Shown here: one piece after another, positions 40,336 through 49,609 of the stretch
Layout: every line of letters begins with the position of its first letter
Position numbering within the stretch: the first letter of the stretch is position 1
From: Methylocystis parvus OBBP
GTDB lineage: Bacteria; Pseudomonadota; Alphaproteobacteria; Rhizobiales; Beijerinckiaceae
DNA length: 64,000 bases
Direction: 5' to 3'
NCBI RefSeq assembly: GCF_027571405.1
Contig: NZ_CP092968.1
Location: forward strand, 1,302,001 to 1,366,000
Notes under the pieces: generated by a model
The model's input: only the letters and a program-made list of their open reading frames with translations
Databases searched by the model: none
Told to the model about the DNA's origin: nothing
Position numbers and translations under genes: made by a program

Positions 40336-41375
40336 CAGACTTTTCCTTTGTCGCGGACGGGAAGGCGCGCGAGCCGCGAGAGCTTCTCGCCAAGCGGCAT
40401 GGGCGGCGCGGCGGTGCGCGTCGCGCAGCGCAGCTTGGCCGAGCGGGCGCGCGGATTGACCTGCGTTTCCTCGCGCGTCGGCGCGACGGGCTGGCGGCCT
40501 TCGCAGACGAAGCTTGCGGGTGGCGGCGCGGCCTCGCCCGGCAGGCGTCGCGAGCCGGTCTCGCCGCGTCCCGAGCGTTCGGCGAGGAACTGCTTGACGA
40601 TGCGGTCCTCGAGCGAGTGGAAAGTAACGACCGCGAGACGACCGCCTTCGGCCAGCACGCGTTCGGCGGCGGCGAGGCCGTCCAGCAATTCGCCCAATTC
40701 GTCATTCACGGCGATGCGCAGCGCCTGAAAGCTTTTCGTCGCCGGATGAATGTCGTTTGGCCGCCCCGGCGCGACGCGCGCGATCATCTCGGCGAGCGGC
40801 TTGGTGGACGCAAAGGGCGCCAGCTTGCGGTCGTGCGCGATGGCGCGCGCGATGCGGCGCGCGGCGCGCTCTTCGCCGTAGAAATAGAAAATATCGGCGA
40901 GCGTCTCCTCGTCCGCCTCATTGACGATGTCGGCGGCCGAAAGCCCCCTGCCCTCCATGCGCATATCGAGGGGACCGTCGCCGCGAAATGAAAAACCGCG
41001 CTCGATCTCGTCGAACTGCATCGACGAGACGCCAATGTCGAAGACGGCGCCGTCAAGCGGCGCGAAGCCCTGCGCGCGCGCGACGTCCTCAAGTTGAGAG
41101 AAGCGCGCTTCGACCAGAGTGAGGCGCCCGCGCGCCTCCAAGACGAGATCGGCCCCGGCGACGATCGCCGTCGGGTCGCGGTCGAGCGCCAGAACCTTCG
41201 TGTCGGCGGCGGCGAGAAGGGCGCGCGTATAACCGCCAGCGCCGAAGGTGCCGTCGAGATAGCGCCCGCCGTCGCGCGGACGCAGCGCTTCCACCGCCTC
41301 GCGCAGCAGCACGGGCACATGCCGGACCGGACCGTCATCCGCCGGGATTTGATCCGCGCCGCGGCCCTTCCCCAT
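40335..41375 (-). CDS. rsmH: 16S rRNA (cytosine(1402)-N4)-methyltransferase
   Basis: Methylates C1402 of 16S rRNA. The SAM-binding motif is [16 protein letters not shown], then [29 protein letters not shown] and DGPLDMRM, all RsmH signatures. Length is 346 aa from the ATG at 41373-41375 ([10 protein letters not shown]). The frame is open to 41495 but without a better start. It is the first gene of the dcw cluster here, and mraZ, its usual upstream neighbour, is absent. The stop overlaps the ftsL start as TGATG. Confidence 0.97.
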   Translation of the reverse strand: MGKGRGADQIPADDGPVRHVPVLLREAVEALRPRDGGRYLDGTFGAGGYTRALLAAADTKVLALDRDPTAIVAGADLVLEARGRLTLVEARFSQLEDVARAQGFAPLDGAVFDIGVSSMQFDEIERGFSFRGDGPLDMRMEGRGLSAADIVNEADEETLADIFYFYGEERAARRIARAIAHDRKLAPFASTKPLAEMIARVAPGRPNDIHPATKSFQALRIAVNDELGELLDGLAAAERVLAEGGRLAVVTFHSLEDRIVKQFLAERSGRGETGSRRLPGEAAPPPASFVCEGRQPVAPTREETQVNPRARSAKLRCATRTAAPPMPLGEKLSRLARLPVRDKGKV

Positions 41376-41629
41376 CACGCTCGCCCTCGCATTCGCCCAC
41401 GGCGTCGCGCGCAGCCGACCGACCGGCGCCGCCAGGCCTGTGCAAGGCCGGCTCGCGGTCTCTGAGCGTCGCAGCGAAATCGTCTGGCGGGCCATCTGTT
41501 TTTCAAGGCGTCGGCGAAGCGGCGGCGGGCCGCAGCGCCTCCTCCGGCGCCAAACAGCATTAAGCTTTGTTAGTGTTAAGGGACGGTTACTACGGGTCCC
41601 TCCGGCGCGCTGACAGCGGCCGGAAAATC
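41376..41629 (-). other. Intergenic region between rnpB and the dcw cluster
   Basis: This 254-nt stretch contains no mraZ or other gene. It holds a small GGGAC/GTCCC stem (41580-41584 with 41596-41600) downstream of rnpB and an AT-rich pocket (41562-41585), where a promoter for rsmH could lie. I cannot assign exact promoter boxes. Confidence 0.4.
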
Positions 41630-42035
<406 letters not shown>

Positions 42036-42037
42036 TC

Positions 42038-42066
42038 TGGATAGGGAGTGGTGCGCGGCAGGTCAA
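42038..42066 (-). promoter_or_regulatory. Sigma70-type promoter of rnpB
   Basis: On the minus strand, TTGACC (42061-42066) and TATCCA (42038-42043) are spaced by exactly 17 nt, with the predicted rnpB 5' end a few nt downstream. Both boxes are close to consensus. Confidence 0.8.
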
Positions 42067-42170
42067 GGCGCGGTGTTCGGGCGCGCCGGTTCCGACTTGC
42101 GCCAACCGCGGCATACCCCATTTTAGTAAAGCTCACGTCCGATTCGGGCGCCGGCAGACTGGAGTCGTTC

Positions 42171-42653
42171 ATGAACATAATTCCGAAGCGGTTCTTCGCG
42201 ACCGCGACGGCGGGCGCGCTGACGCTCGCCCAAACCGCCGGCGCTCTCGCGCTGCCGGCCGCGCCTCTTCCCGATGCGGGCGCGGAAACGACCCAGATCC
42301 GCGGCGGCTTTCACGGCGGCCATGCCACCGGGCTCCACGGCCGCCCGAGCACTCTGCCGGCCGGCGGCTGGCATGGCGGGAGCGCGGGCTGGGGACGCCC
42401 CGGCCGCCCGGGAGGCTATCCCGCGAATGGCCATTGGCATGGAGGCCATTATCACGGCGGCTCCTACGGGGCCTGGCGCCGGCCTTATTATGGCTGGGGA
42501 CCTGGCGGGGCCATTGCAGCCGGCGCGGCGATCGGCTTTCTGAGCGCGGCCGCGGCTGCCACTTACGCCGCCTCCGCCGCGCCGGCGGCCGGCCTTTGCT
42601 GGTATTACACCGACGCGACCCGCCGCGCGGGCTTCTGGGACTACTGCCCCTAA
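42171..42653 (+). CDS. Gly/His-rich secreted protein with CWYY...GFWDYCP C-terminus
   Basis: A 160-residue exported protein. A signal peptide (MNIIPKRFFATATAGALTL, cleavage near residue 28) is followed by a Gly/His/Pro-rich region (HGGHATGLHGRPS, GHWHGGHYHGGSYG, about 50-110). A hydrophobic stretch of Gly/Ala (AIAAGAAIGFLSAAAAATYAA) comes next, and the end is CWYYTDATRRAGFWDYCP. That end is a recurring C-terminal motif of small Hyphomicrobiales proteins of unknown function. The ATG at 42171 has a GGAG site 6 nt upstream. It is divergent from rnpB and overlaps the end of the convergent gene by 4 nt. Confidence 0.82.
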   Translation: MNIIPKRFFATATAGALTLAQTAGALALPAAPLPDAGAETTQIRGGFHGGHATGLHGRPSTLPAGGWHGGSAGWGRPGRPGGYPANGHWHGGHYHGGSYGAWRRPYYGWGPGGAIAAGAAIGFLSAAAAATYAASAAPAAGLCWYYTDATRRAGFWDYCP

Positions 42654-43207
42654 CCCTGCGTGAGCCGCGAGAGACGTTGCGGGATGGCCTCCCGCCAGGA
42701 CGCCCGCATCGTCTTGCGCGTCGACGCCCGCACCCGGTCCGAGACGAGCGCGCCCGCCGCGAGGCCGAAGGCGAGCGCGACATAGGACGCCACCATGGAT
42801 TTTTTCGAGAGCACGAGCTCCCAGCCCGGCGTCAGCCGATGGGGCGTCGCGCCGTAATCGACGAGCGCGGCGACGCCGGACATGACGAAGGCGTCGCGCA
42901 GCAGGTTCGACAGCGAGCGCGGCGGGTTCATCGCCAGCCACGCCTCGAAGGGCGCGGCCCAGAATATCGCGGAGGCATGGTGCGTGGCGAAGCCGACCAG
43001 CGTGTGGCGCGCGCTCGGCAGCTCGACCTTGGCGGCTTCGTCGCCCTGCATCCAATGGCTTGTGGCGTTCACCGGCTGAAGCGCGCCCTTGCCCTCCATC
43101 TTGGCGAGCGCCGCGAGCGCCGCCGCCGAGACGAGCGCGGCGACCGTGCCCGTGACCACGGCGGACAAGCCGAGCTGCGACCACCGATTGTCCATGACCC
43201 TGTTCAT
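42650..43207 (-). CDS. Hypothetical membrane protein, 185 aa
   Basis: An unrecognised membrane protein with a hydrophobic segment near the N-terminus (LGLSAVVTGTVAALVSAAAL, about 12-31), a central region with aromatic and His residues (GFATHHASAIFWAAPFEAWL) and a last hydrophobic segment (VASYVALAFGLAAGALVSD). Three or four membrane passes are likely. It is weakly reminiscent of small DUF1440/YagU-type membrane proteins, but this is not secure. The ATG at 43205-43207 starts MNRVMDN. It is divergent from priA. Confidence 0.7.
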   Translation of the reverse strand: MNRVMDNRWSQLGLSAVVTGTVAALVSAAALAALAKMEGKGALQPVNATSHWMQGDEAAKVELPSARHTLVGFATHHASAIFWAAPFEAWLAMNPPRSLSNLLRDAFVMSGVAALVDYGATPHRLTPGWELVLSKKSMVASYVALAFGLAAGALVSDRVRASTRKTMRASWREAIPQRLSRLTQG

Positions 43208-43305
43208 GCTCGCCTCCTTGAAAGCCTTCCCGGCAGGTGCAACCGGATCGCGCGGCCATCGTTCCGCCGCTTCCGGCGCAAGGCGATATGCTTTAAGCCG
43301 CAGCC

Positions 43306-45549
43306 ATGAGCGCGGCGCAGGATGAAACGAAGGGGGCGCGGGTCGTCGACGTGCTGGCGCCGGTCGCCGTCGACGTGACCTATTCCTACCTCGCGCCGCC
43401 GGCGCTGGGCCTGGAGCCGGGCGACAGCGTCAAAATTCCGTTGGGAGCCCGCGAGGCGTACGGCGTGGTCTGGTCCGTCGAAAAGACGCCTTCGCCGCGC
43501 AGCAATCTCAAGACGGTGACGGCGCGGCTCGAACGGCCGACTCTTTCTCAGAAGCTGCGCGATTTCATCGACTGGCTGGCCCGCTACACGCTGACGCCGC
43601 GCGGCATGGCGCTGCGCCTCGCGACCCGCGCCGCCGAGGACGCCGCGCCCGACGCCGCGCGCCTTCTCTATCGCGCGACCGGTTCGAAGCCGGAGCGCTT
43701 GACCCCTACCCGCGCGCGGGTGCTGGAAGCGGCGGAAGGCGGCATGTCCTTCGCCAAGAAAGCCCTCGCTGAAGCCGCCGCCTGCTCTTCCGGCGTCATC
43801 GATGCGCTCGTCGACGAAGGCGCCATCGAAACGATCGCCGCGCCGCCTGAACCTGTCGCCGCCGCGCTCGATCCCGATTTCACCGCGCCTGTTCTGGAGC
43901 CCGCGCAGCAGGTCGCCGCCGAGGCTTTGACGCAAGCGGTTCATGCGCGCGCGTTCAAGCCCTTCCTGCTCGAAGGCGTCACCGGTTCCGGCAAAACCGA
44001 AGTCTATTTTGAGGCGATCGCCGCCGCGTTGAAGGACGGCGGACAGGCGTTGGTGATGATGCCGGAGATCGCGCTCACCGCGCAATTTCTCGAGCGCTTC
44101 GCCGCGCGATTCGGCGAGAAGCCCGCTGAGTGGCATTCAGGCGTTTCGGAACGCAAGCGCGCGCGCATCTGGCGGGGGGCGGCGACGGGCGAGCTTTCGG
44201 TCGTCGCGGGCGCGCGATCGGCGCTGTTTCTGCCCTTCCGCCATCTTCGGCTCATCATCGTCGATGAAGAGCATGAAGGCGCCTATAAGCAGGATGACGG
44301 CGCCTCCTATCACGCGCGCGACATGGCGGTGGTGCGCGCGCGTTTCGAAGATGCAGCCATCGTTCTCACATCGGCGACGCCTTCGATTGAAACGCGCGTC
44401 AACGCCGAGCGCGGGCGCTACGGCCATCTTCGCCTGCATGCGCGCGCCGGTTCGCGGCCCATGCCGATCCTCGATCCGATCGACATGCGCGTCGAAGGCC
44501 CGCAGCGCGGGCGCTGGATCGCGCCGCGTCTCGCGCTCGCTGTGGGCGAAACGATCGCGCGCGGCGAACAGGCGCTCCTGTTTCTCAATCGTCGCGGCTA
44601 CGCGCCGCTAACGCTCTGCCGCGACTGCGGCCATCGCTTTCGCTGTACGCAATGCGACGCATGGCTCGTCGAGCACCGATTCCGACGCGCGCTCGTCTGT
44701 CACCATTGCGGCCATACCGAGCGCCGTCCGGACACATGCCCGGAATGCGGCGCGGAAGATGCGCTCGCCGCCTGCGGTCCCGGAGTCGAGCGTCTCGCCG
44801 AGGAGACCGCGACACTTTTTCCCGACGCGCGCATTCTCGTGCTCTCGTCGGACTTTCCCGGCGGCGCGGAGCGACTGCGGCGCGAACTCGACGAGATCGC
44901 CAAAGGCGCCTTCGACATCGTCATCGGCACGCAGCTCGTGGCGAAAGGCCACAACTTCCCGCTCCTTACGCTTGTCGGCGTCGTGGACGCGGATCTCGGG
45001 CTGGGGAGCGGCGATCCGCGCGCCGCGGAACGCACTTTCCAATTGCTCAATCAGGTGACGGGGCGCGCGGGGCGCGGCGACAAGCCCGGCCGCGCTTTGA
45101 TCCAGACATTTCAGCCGGAGCATCCCGTCATAGCGGCGCTCCTCTCGGGCGACGCCGAAAAATTCTACGCGCAGGAAATCGCCTTGCGCGAGCGCGCGGG
45201 GCTGCCGCCTTTTGGCCGCCTCGCCGCTTTGATCGTTTCCGGCAAGGACGCGGCGACGGCCGAAGCGCATGCGCGCGCTCTGGCGCGCGCCGCGCATGAA
45301 CTGCCGCGCTCGCCGCGCTATCGCGTCGCCGCGCTCGGCGGATTGCCGGACGCCGACGAGATCATGATGCTCGGTCCGGCCGAAGCGCCGATCGGACTCA
45401 TCCGCGGACGCTTTCGCTATCGCCTGCTCGTCAAAGCGCCGCGCGGCGCGGACGTGCAGGCGTTTCTGCGAGACCTCATCGCGGCGGCGCCGAAAGAACG
45501 TGGCGGCGTGCGCGTGCAGATCGACGTCGATCCGCAGAATTTCATGTAG
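43306..45549 (+). CDS. priA: Primosomal protein N' (replication restart helicase PriA)
   Basis: A superfamily 2 DNA helicase that reloads the replisome at stalled forks. Residues 1-110 form the 3'-end-binding domain, the Walker A motif is GVTGSGKT (224-231), and the Walker B is IVDEEHEGAYKQDDG. The eight zinc cysteines are in CRDCGHRFRCTQC and CHHCGHTERRPDTCPECG. The helicase C-terminal motifs (GTQLVAKGHNFP, VTGRAGRGDKPG) follow. Length is 747 aa and the ATG at 43306 starts MSAAQDETK. Confidence 0.98.
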   Translation: MSAAQDETKGARVVDVLAPVAVDVTYSYLAPPALGLEPGDSVKIPLGAREAYGVVWSVEKTPSPRSNLKTVTARLERPTLSQKLRDFIDWLARYTLTPRGMALRLATRAAEDAAPDAARLLYRATGSKPERLTPTRARVLEAAEGGMSFAKKALAEAAACSSGVIDALVDEGAIETIAAPPEPVAAALDPDFTAPVLEPAQQVAAEALTQAVHARAFKPFLLEGVTGSGKTEVYFEAIAAALKDGGQALVMMPEIALTAQFLERFAARFGEKPAEWHSGVSERKRARIWRGAATGELSVVAGARSALFLPFRHLRLIIVDEEHEGAYKQDDGASYHARDMAVVRARFEDAAIVLTSATPSIETRVNAERGRYGHLRLHARAGSRPMPILDPIDMRVEGPQRGRWIAPRLALAVGETIARGEQALLFLNRRGYAPLTLCRDCGHRFRCTQCDAWLVEHRFRRALVCHHCGHTERRPDTCPECGAEDALAACGPGVERLAEETATLFPDARILVLSSDFPGGAERLRRELDEIAKGAFDIVIGTQLVAKGHNFPLLTLVGVVDADLGLGSGDPRAAERTFQLLNQVTGRAGRGDKPGRALIQTFQPEHPVIAALLSGDAEKFYAQEIALRERAGLPPFGRLAALIVSGKDAATAEAHARALARAAHELPRSPRYRVAALGGLPDADEIMMLGPAEAPIGLIRGRFRYRLLVKAPRGADVQAFLRDLIAAAPKERGGVRVQIDVDPQNFM

Positions 45550-45703
45550 GCCGCAGGCTTCGCTTCAAGCATTTCGGTGCGAAATTCCTTACCTCCAAAG
45601 CGTTTCGGCGTTCGCGTTGAAAGATTCTTCGCACGCGACAGATAGGGCGGGCCAAACGCGCATTCGCGCGGAACCGTCAACCTTTCGAAGGAAAGACGAA
45701 ACG

Positions 45704-46171
45704 ATGAAGAGTAAGCTCTTCCTGCTCGCATCCGCCATCCTGCTCGGTCCCTCCGCGACGCAAGCCTCGCCAGGCGCTTCGCGTCTCGTCGTAAATGATC
45801 TCGTCACGAAGTCGCACGCCGTTCGCATCTGCGACGACGGCGATTGTTGGTGGTCTTATCGTCATCATCGGGGACGCTACTGGGATGACGACGATCGCGA
45901 TCATTGGCGGCGCGGCTATCGCGATCACGACGAAGACTATTACGGACGCGCGCCACGCTACCGCGACGACGACGATAACAATCGCGACCATGAGCGACAT
46001 GGCGGCGACTGGGACAGGGATCGCGACCACAGGGAACTCGGACGCGGCGACGAACGCGAGCGTAGCGCGCGCGAGGAAACGCGCGGTCGCGACAAGGATC
46101 ATCGCAGCTCTGATGAACAGCAGAAAGAGATGAACAAGCCCGGCGAAGCAACCGGGTCCAGGAAGGATTAG
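45704..46171 (+). CDS. Asp/Arg/His-rich secreted protein
   Basis: A 155-residue exported protein. A signal peptide (MKSKLFLLASAILLGPSA, cleavage near TQA-S) is followed by one short conserved patch with two cysteines (ICDDGDCWWSYRHHRGRYW, about 42-60). An extremely charged, low-complexity tail rich in Asp, Arg, His and Glu runs to the end. The frame opens at 45500, but the signal peptide begins at the ATG at 45704, preceded by an AAGGA-type site. The tail could bind metal or polyanions, but no function can be assigned. It converges on hrcA. Confidence 0.75.
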   Translation: MKSKLFLLASAILLGPSATQASPGASRLVVNDLVTKSHAVRICDDGDCWWSYRHHRGRYWDDDDRDHWRRGYRDHDEDYYGRAPRYRDDDDNNRDHERHGGDWDRDRDHRELGRGDERERSAREETRGRDKDHRSSDEQQKEMNKPGEATGSRKD

Positions 46172-46208
46172 GCGACGTCGCGCGCGTAAACGCCGATGCG
46201 ACTCGCCT

Positions 46209-47291
46209 TCATCCGCGCACGACTCGCGCGACGACCTTCGCCGTATAATCCACCATCGGCACGATGCGCGCATAGTTCAGCCGCGTCGGGCCGATGACGC
46301 CCAGAGCGCCGATGATACGGCGCTCGCTGTCGCGCAAGGGCGCGGCGATCATCGAGGAGCCGGAGAGCGAGAACAGCTTGTTTTCCGAGCCTATGAAAAT
46401 GCGCACGCCTTCGCCTTGCTCGGCGCGCTCCAGAAGGTCGATCACTTCCGTCTTCGTTTCGAGATCGGCGAAAAGCAGGCGCACGCGTTCGAGATCGGTC
46501 GCCGCCGTGAGATCTTCGAGGAGATGCGCCTGTCCGCGCACGATGAGCTGGCGGCTTTCCGCGGAGGCGCCGGCCCAGCTCGCATAGCCAGCCTCGACGA
46601 GCCGCGCGGTCAGTTCGTCCAGCTCCCGTTCCGCCGCCCGGCGCGAGGCTTCGATCCCTTCCCGCGCTTCCGCCAGCGTTCGGCCGGTGATCCGCGCATT
46701 GAGATAATTCGCCGCCTCGATCAGCGCGGACGCCGGCAGATCGCGCGACACCGGGATGACCCGGTTTTCGACCGTGCCGTCATCGGCGACGAGAATCGCC
46801 AAAGCGCGCTCGGGCTCCAGTCGCACGAAATCGATCTGCTTGAGGCGCACATTTTCCTTCGACGCGACGACGACGCCCGCGACGCGCGCCAGGCCGGATA
46901 ACAGGCTGGTCGCCTCGGAAAGGACGCCCTCGAGATCATGGTCCTTGGAAGCCGCCTCGACCTCCGCGGCGATGCGCGCCCGCTCCTTCTCTTCGAGATC
47001 GCCGATCTGCAACAGCGAGTCGACGAAGAAACGCAAGCCGAGCTCGGTGGGCAGCCGGCCCGCGCTGGTGTGCGGCGAATAGATGAGGCCGAGCTCTTCG
47101 AGGTCCTGCATGATGTTGCGAACCGACGCCGGCGAGAGCGTCATTGGCAGGAGACGCGACAATTGCCGCGAACCGACGGGCTCCCCCGTCGTCAGATAGC
47201 TGTCGACGAGCTGCCGGAAGATCTCGCGTGAGCGATCGGTCAGGACCGAGAGATTGGAGGCTGGGGGGACGATCGAAGACGGACGGATCAT
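46209..47291 (-). CDS. hrcA: Heat-inducible transcriptional repressor HrcA
   Basis: Represses groESL (and often dnaK) through CIRCE operators. The N-terminal winged-helix ([45 protein letters not shown]) is at about 18-75. The GAF-like core and the C-terminal motif ([22 protein letters not shown]) complete the family. Length is 360 aa; the start [10 protein letters not shown] at 47289-47291 is preferred over the frame from 47360. No CIRCE element or grpE is adjacent in this window. Confidence 0.97.
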   Translation of the reverse strand: MIRPSSIVPPASNLSVLTDRSREIFRQLVDSYLTTGEPVGSRQLSRLLPMTLSPASVRNIMQDLEELGLIYSPHTSAGRLPTELGLRFFVDSLLQIGDLEEKERARIAAEVEAASKDHDLEGVLSEATSLLSGLARVAGVVVASKENVRLKQIDFVRLEPERALAILVADDGTVENRVIPVSRDLPASALIEAANYLNARITGRTLAEAREGIEASRRAAERELDELTARLVEAGYASWAGASAESRQLIVRGQAHLLEDLTAATDLERVRLLFADLETKTEVIDLLERAEQGEGVRIFIGSENKLFSLSGSSMIAAPLRDSERRIIGALGVIGPTRLNYARIVPMVDYTAKVVARVVRG

Positions 47292-47340
47292 GGGCGGGAA
47301 GAATAACGTATCGGCGCGCGGCGTCGAGACCGGCGCGCCG

Positions 47341-47380
47341 CAAAGAAAAAGCCCGGCCACACGGCCGGGCTTTTTCTTTG
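47341..47380 (-). terminator. Rho-independent terminator (bidirectional form) after the outer-membrane protein gene
   Basis: A perfect 18-bp stem (47341-47358 with 47363-47380) has a GC-rich core and A/T-rich outer parts, so a T-tract follows in both directions. It ends the outer-membrane protein transcript and keeps it apart from hrcA, which lies downstream on the same strand. Confidence 0.9.
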
Positions 47381-47401
47381 CGAGCTAATGCGGAGCCGGC
47401 G

Positions 47402-48202
47402 TTAGAGCCCCAGGCCGGGAATGCCAAGGAGCGCGCCGAAGCTCTTGAAGTTGTAGTTGACGCCGACGCGGCCGATATGGGTGTCGAGGCCGTTGCCGAC
47501 GAAGCTGCGGTAGGCGACGTTGGGAACGAAGCCTTGACCGTTCGTGCCCTGAAGGTTCGTGTAGAGATATTCGGCCTTGACCGAAATCTTGTCGTAGACG
47601 GCCCATTCGAGGCCCGCGCCGACCGTCCAGCCGGCCTGCCACTTCGAGGTGTTGGTCGGGAAGGAGATGCCGCCGACGGCGTCGAAGCCGTTGGAGAAGA
47701 TCTGACCATACATCAGGCCGCCCGTGACGTAAGGCAGGAAACGGCCGAAGGCGTAGCCGGCGCGCAGGCGCTCCGTGCCGAACCAGCGCAGGCGGCTCTG
47801 CAACGCGCCGCCGCCCCAGCCCCAGGCCGAGCCCGGGCTGCCGCTGGTGACGTCCGCGTAGTTGAAGTCCGATTCGTACCCGAAGACGACGTTATTCGGC
47901 AGCTGCCAGGTCGCGCCGCTCTGCACGCCGACGACAAAGCCCGTCGTGCCATGCGACGACGGCGCATTGTTCCAAACCGCGCCGGGGACGGCGCCGCCGA
48001 GGAAGGTGACGTTGGACAGATAGCTGGCCGAGCCGCCGCCATAACCGCCATTGATGCCGAAATGATAGCCGGTCCAGTCAAAGCCGACGGGCGCGGGGGG
48101 CGGCGGCGGGGGAGCCTTGTAGCTGGGCAGATCCGCGGCCGACACCGCGTTCGCCGCCAGGATCGACGCCAGCGCGCCAAAAACCGTAGCCTTGAACGTC
48201 AT
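47402..48202 (-). CDS. Omp25-type outer-membrane beta-barrel protein
   Basis: A 266-residue exported protein with a signal peptide (cleavage after SAA, before DLPSYK) and a Pro-rich mature N-terminus (APPPPPPAPVGFDWTGYHFG). The alternating strands of an eight-stranded barrel follow. This architecture is typical of the abundant Hyphomicrobiales Omp25/Omp31-type proteins. The last strand reads IGRVGVNYNF, the usual end, but 14 more residues (KSFGALLGIPGLGL) follow. The ATG at 48200-48202 has a GGAGA site upstream. A strong terminator follows the stop. Confidence 0.9.
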   Translation of the reverse strand: MTFKATVFGALASILAANAVSAADLPSYKAPPPPPPAPVGFDWTGYHFGINGGYGGGSASYLSNVTFLGGAVPGAVWNNAPSSHGTTGFVVGVQSGATWQLPNNVVFGYESDFNYADVTSGSPGSAWGWGGGALQSRLRWFGTERLRAGYAFGRFLPYVTGGLMYGQIFSNGFDAVGGISFPTNTSKWQAGWTVGAGLEWAVYDKISVKAEYLYTNLQGTNGQGFVPNVAYRSFVGNGLDTHIGRVGVNYNFKSFGALLGIPGLGL

Positions 48203-48382
48203 AACTGATTCTCCAATAGCAAGGCCGCCCGGTCGCCGGCGCAGCAGCACTCCATTGAACGTAACATCGCGGAATGCGCGAAGAAATTATCGGAGGGTCC
48301 GTCTGAGCGAATTTAGCCGCGGCGTTGCGCCTGCGTCACACTGCTGCGCAATGCGCTGTTTTCCATAAAGAAGGCATTAACT

Positions 48383-49609
48383 TCACAGGCCAAGCAGCGG
48401 CTTAGCGAGAGTCGCGAGGCTCCGTCGATAAGCCGGGAGCGAAAAGCGCGACTCGTAATAAGCGCGCGCCGGGCTTGCTGAGCGGTCCGATTCGCGCGGC
48501 GGCGAATCTGCCGCGCTCACGGTGAGCGCGCCTGCAAAATCGTCCGCCGTCTCGACGACGCTGACCCCGGGAAGCTGGAAGGCCTCCGCATCCATGCCGC
48601 GCAGCGCCTGCGGCGTCGCGATGATCGGCAGGCCGCTCGACATGGCTTCGACGGTTTTGATGGACAGCCCCGTCCCGCTGATCGTCGGCAGCAAGACAAG
48701 TTTGGCGCCGGCGTAAACGGCGCCGGGATCGTCGACCCGGCCGAGGAACCGCCCCTTATGGGCTTCATATAGTTCCGGCGCGCCGGCGCGAACGCCTGCG
48801 TCGACATTGCCCGCGATCTTCACGGCGACGCCGGGAGCCTTGGGCGCGATCTCTCGCAAGAACCAGATCACGCTTTCGACGTTCGCCGTGTTGTTGCTGG
48901 AGACGATGACGATGTCCGCCCCGCCCGGCCCCATCGGCGCGGAAGGGGTCGGGGGATAAAGCAGAGCGTGCCGCTTCTCCGGCAACAGGGCGCGGAAATC
49001 CTCCGCCTCCTGCGCGTTGAGATGGAGGAGCAGATCCGCGCCGCGCATCGCCTCCAATTCCTGCGCCAGCATCTGCTCGTAGGCGACGCGCGGCGAAAGC
49101 CACGGCATGCGCGCATTGAAGAGTTCGAACTGCCGCGCTTGCAGGTCGTGCGTGTCGAGCAGGATCGGCGCGCGCCCGCGCGCGAGCCGCCGCGCGACCG
49201 GCATCAGGAAGAAGTGGTTGCAATGGACGAGATCATAATCCCGCGCCGCGAGTTCTCGGGGAAGCTTCGCGCGCGCCGCCATACCCAGCCGAATCGCGGC
49301 CTGATCGCCATGGAGGTAGGGCCAGAGCGTCCGGGTCAGAAAGCGCGGGCCGAGCACGGCGTGGAAGGGCGCGCCCCCGTAAAAGCGCAGGCCGGCGTCC
49401 AGCTCGGGCGTCGCTTGCGCAAAGGATTTCCATATCCAGTCGCGGCCGGGAACGAAGCCCGGATCGGAGCTGACGGCGATGGGAAAGACTTCGGCCCCCA
49501 TTGCGCGATAGGCCTCGATCTGGCCGAGCACCACGCGATAGGTGCCGCAGGAATGCCAGGACGGGTGCACGAGCGCGACGCGCCGGCCGGCAAACCCCGC
49601 TTCGCTCAT
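48383..49609 (-). CDS. GT-B-fold glycosyltransferase, paralog 1
   Basis: A 408-residue soluble glycosyltransferase of GT4-like type. The C-terminal half has the donor-binding region GLSIKTVEAMSSGLPIIATP and strand VLLPTISGTGLS. The N-terminus carries the motif HPSWHSCGTY (residues 15-24), shared with the neighbouring paralog and not part of the usual GT4 signature. Other shared blocks are LHGDQA, DLQARQF and ALRGM. Its ATG at 49607-49609 overlaps the upstream gene's stop as ATGA, so the two are translationally coupled. The donor sugar and acceptor are unknown. Confidence 0.85.
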   Translation of the reverse strand: MSEAGFAGRRVALVHPSWHSCGTYRVVLGQIEAYRAMGAEVFPIAVSSDPGFVPGRDWIWKSFAQATPELDAGLRFYGGAPFHAVLGPRFLTRTLWPYLHGDQAAIRLGMAARAKLPRELAARDYDLVHCNHFFLMPVARRLARGRAPILLDTHDLQARQFELFNARMPWLSPRVAYEQMLAQELEAMRGADLLLHLNAQEAEDFRALLPEKRHALLYPPTPSAPMGPGGADIVIVSSNNTANVESVIWFLREIAPKAPGVAVKIAGNVDAGVRAGAPELYEAHKGRFLGRVDDPGAVYAGAKLVLLPTISGTGLSIKTVEAMSSGLPIIATPQALRGMDAEAFQLPGVSVVETADDFAGALTVSAADSPPRESDRSASPARAYYESRFSLPAYRRSLATLAKPLLGL

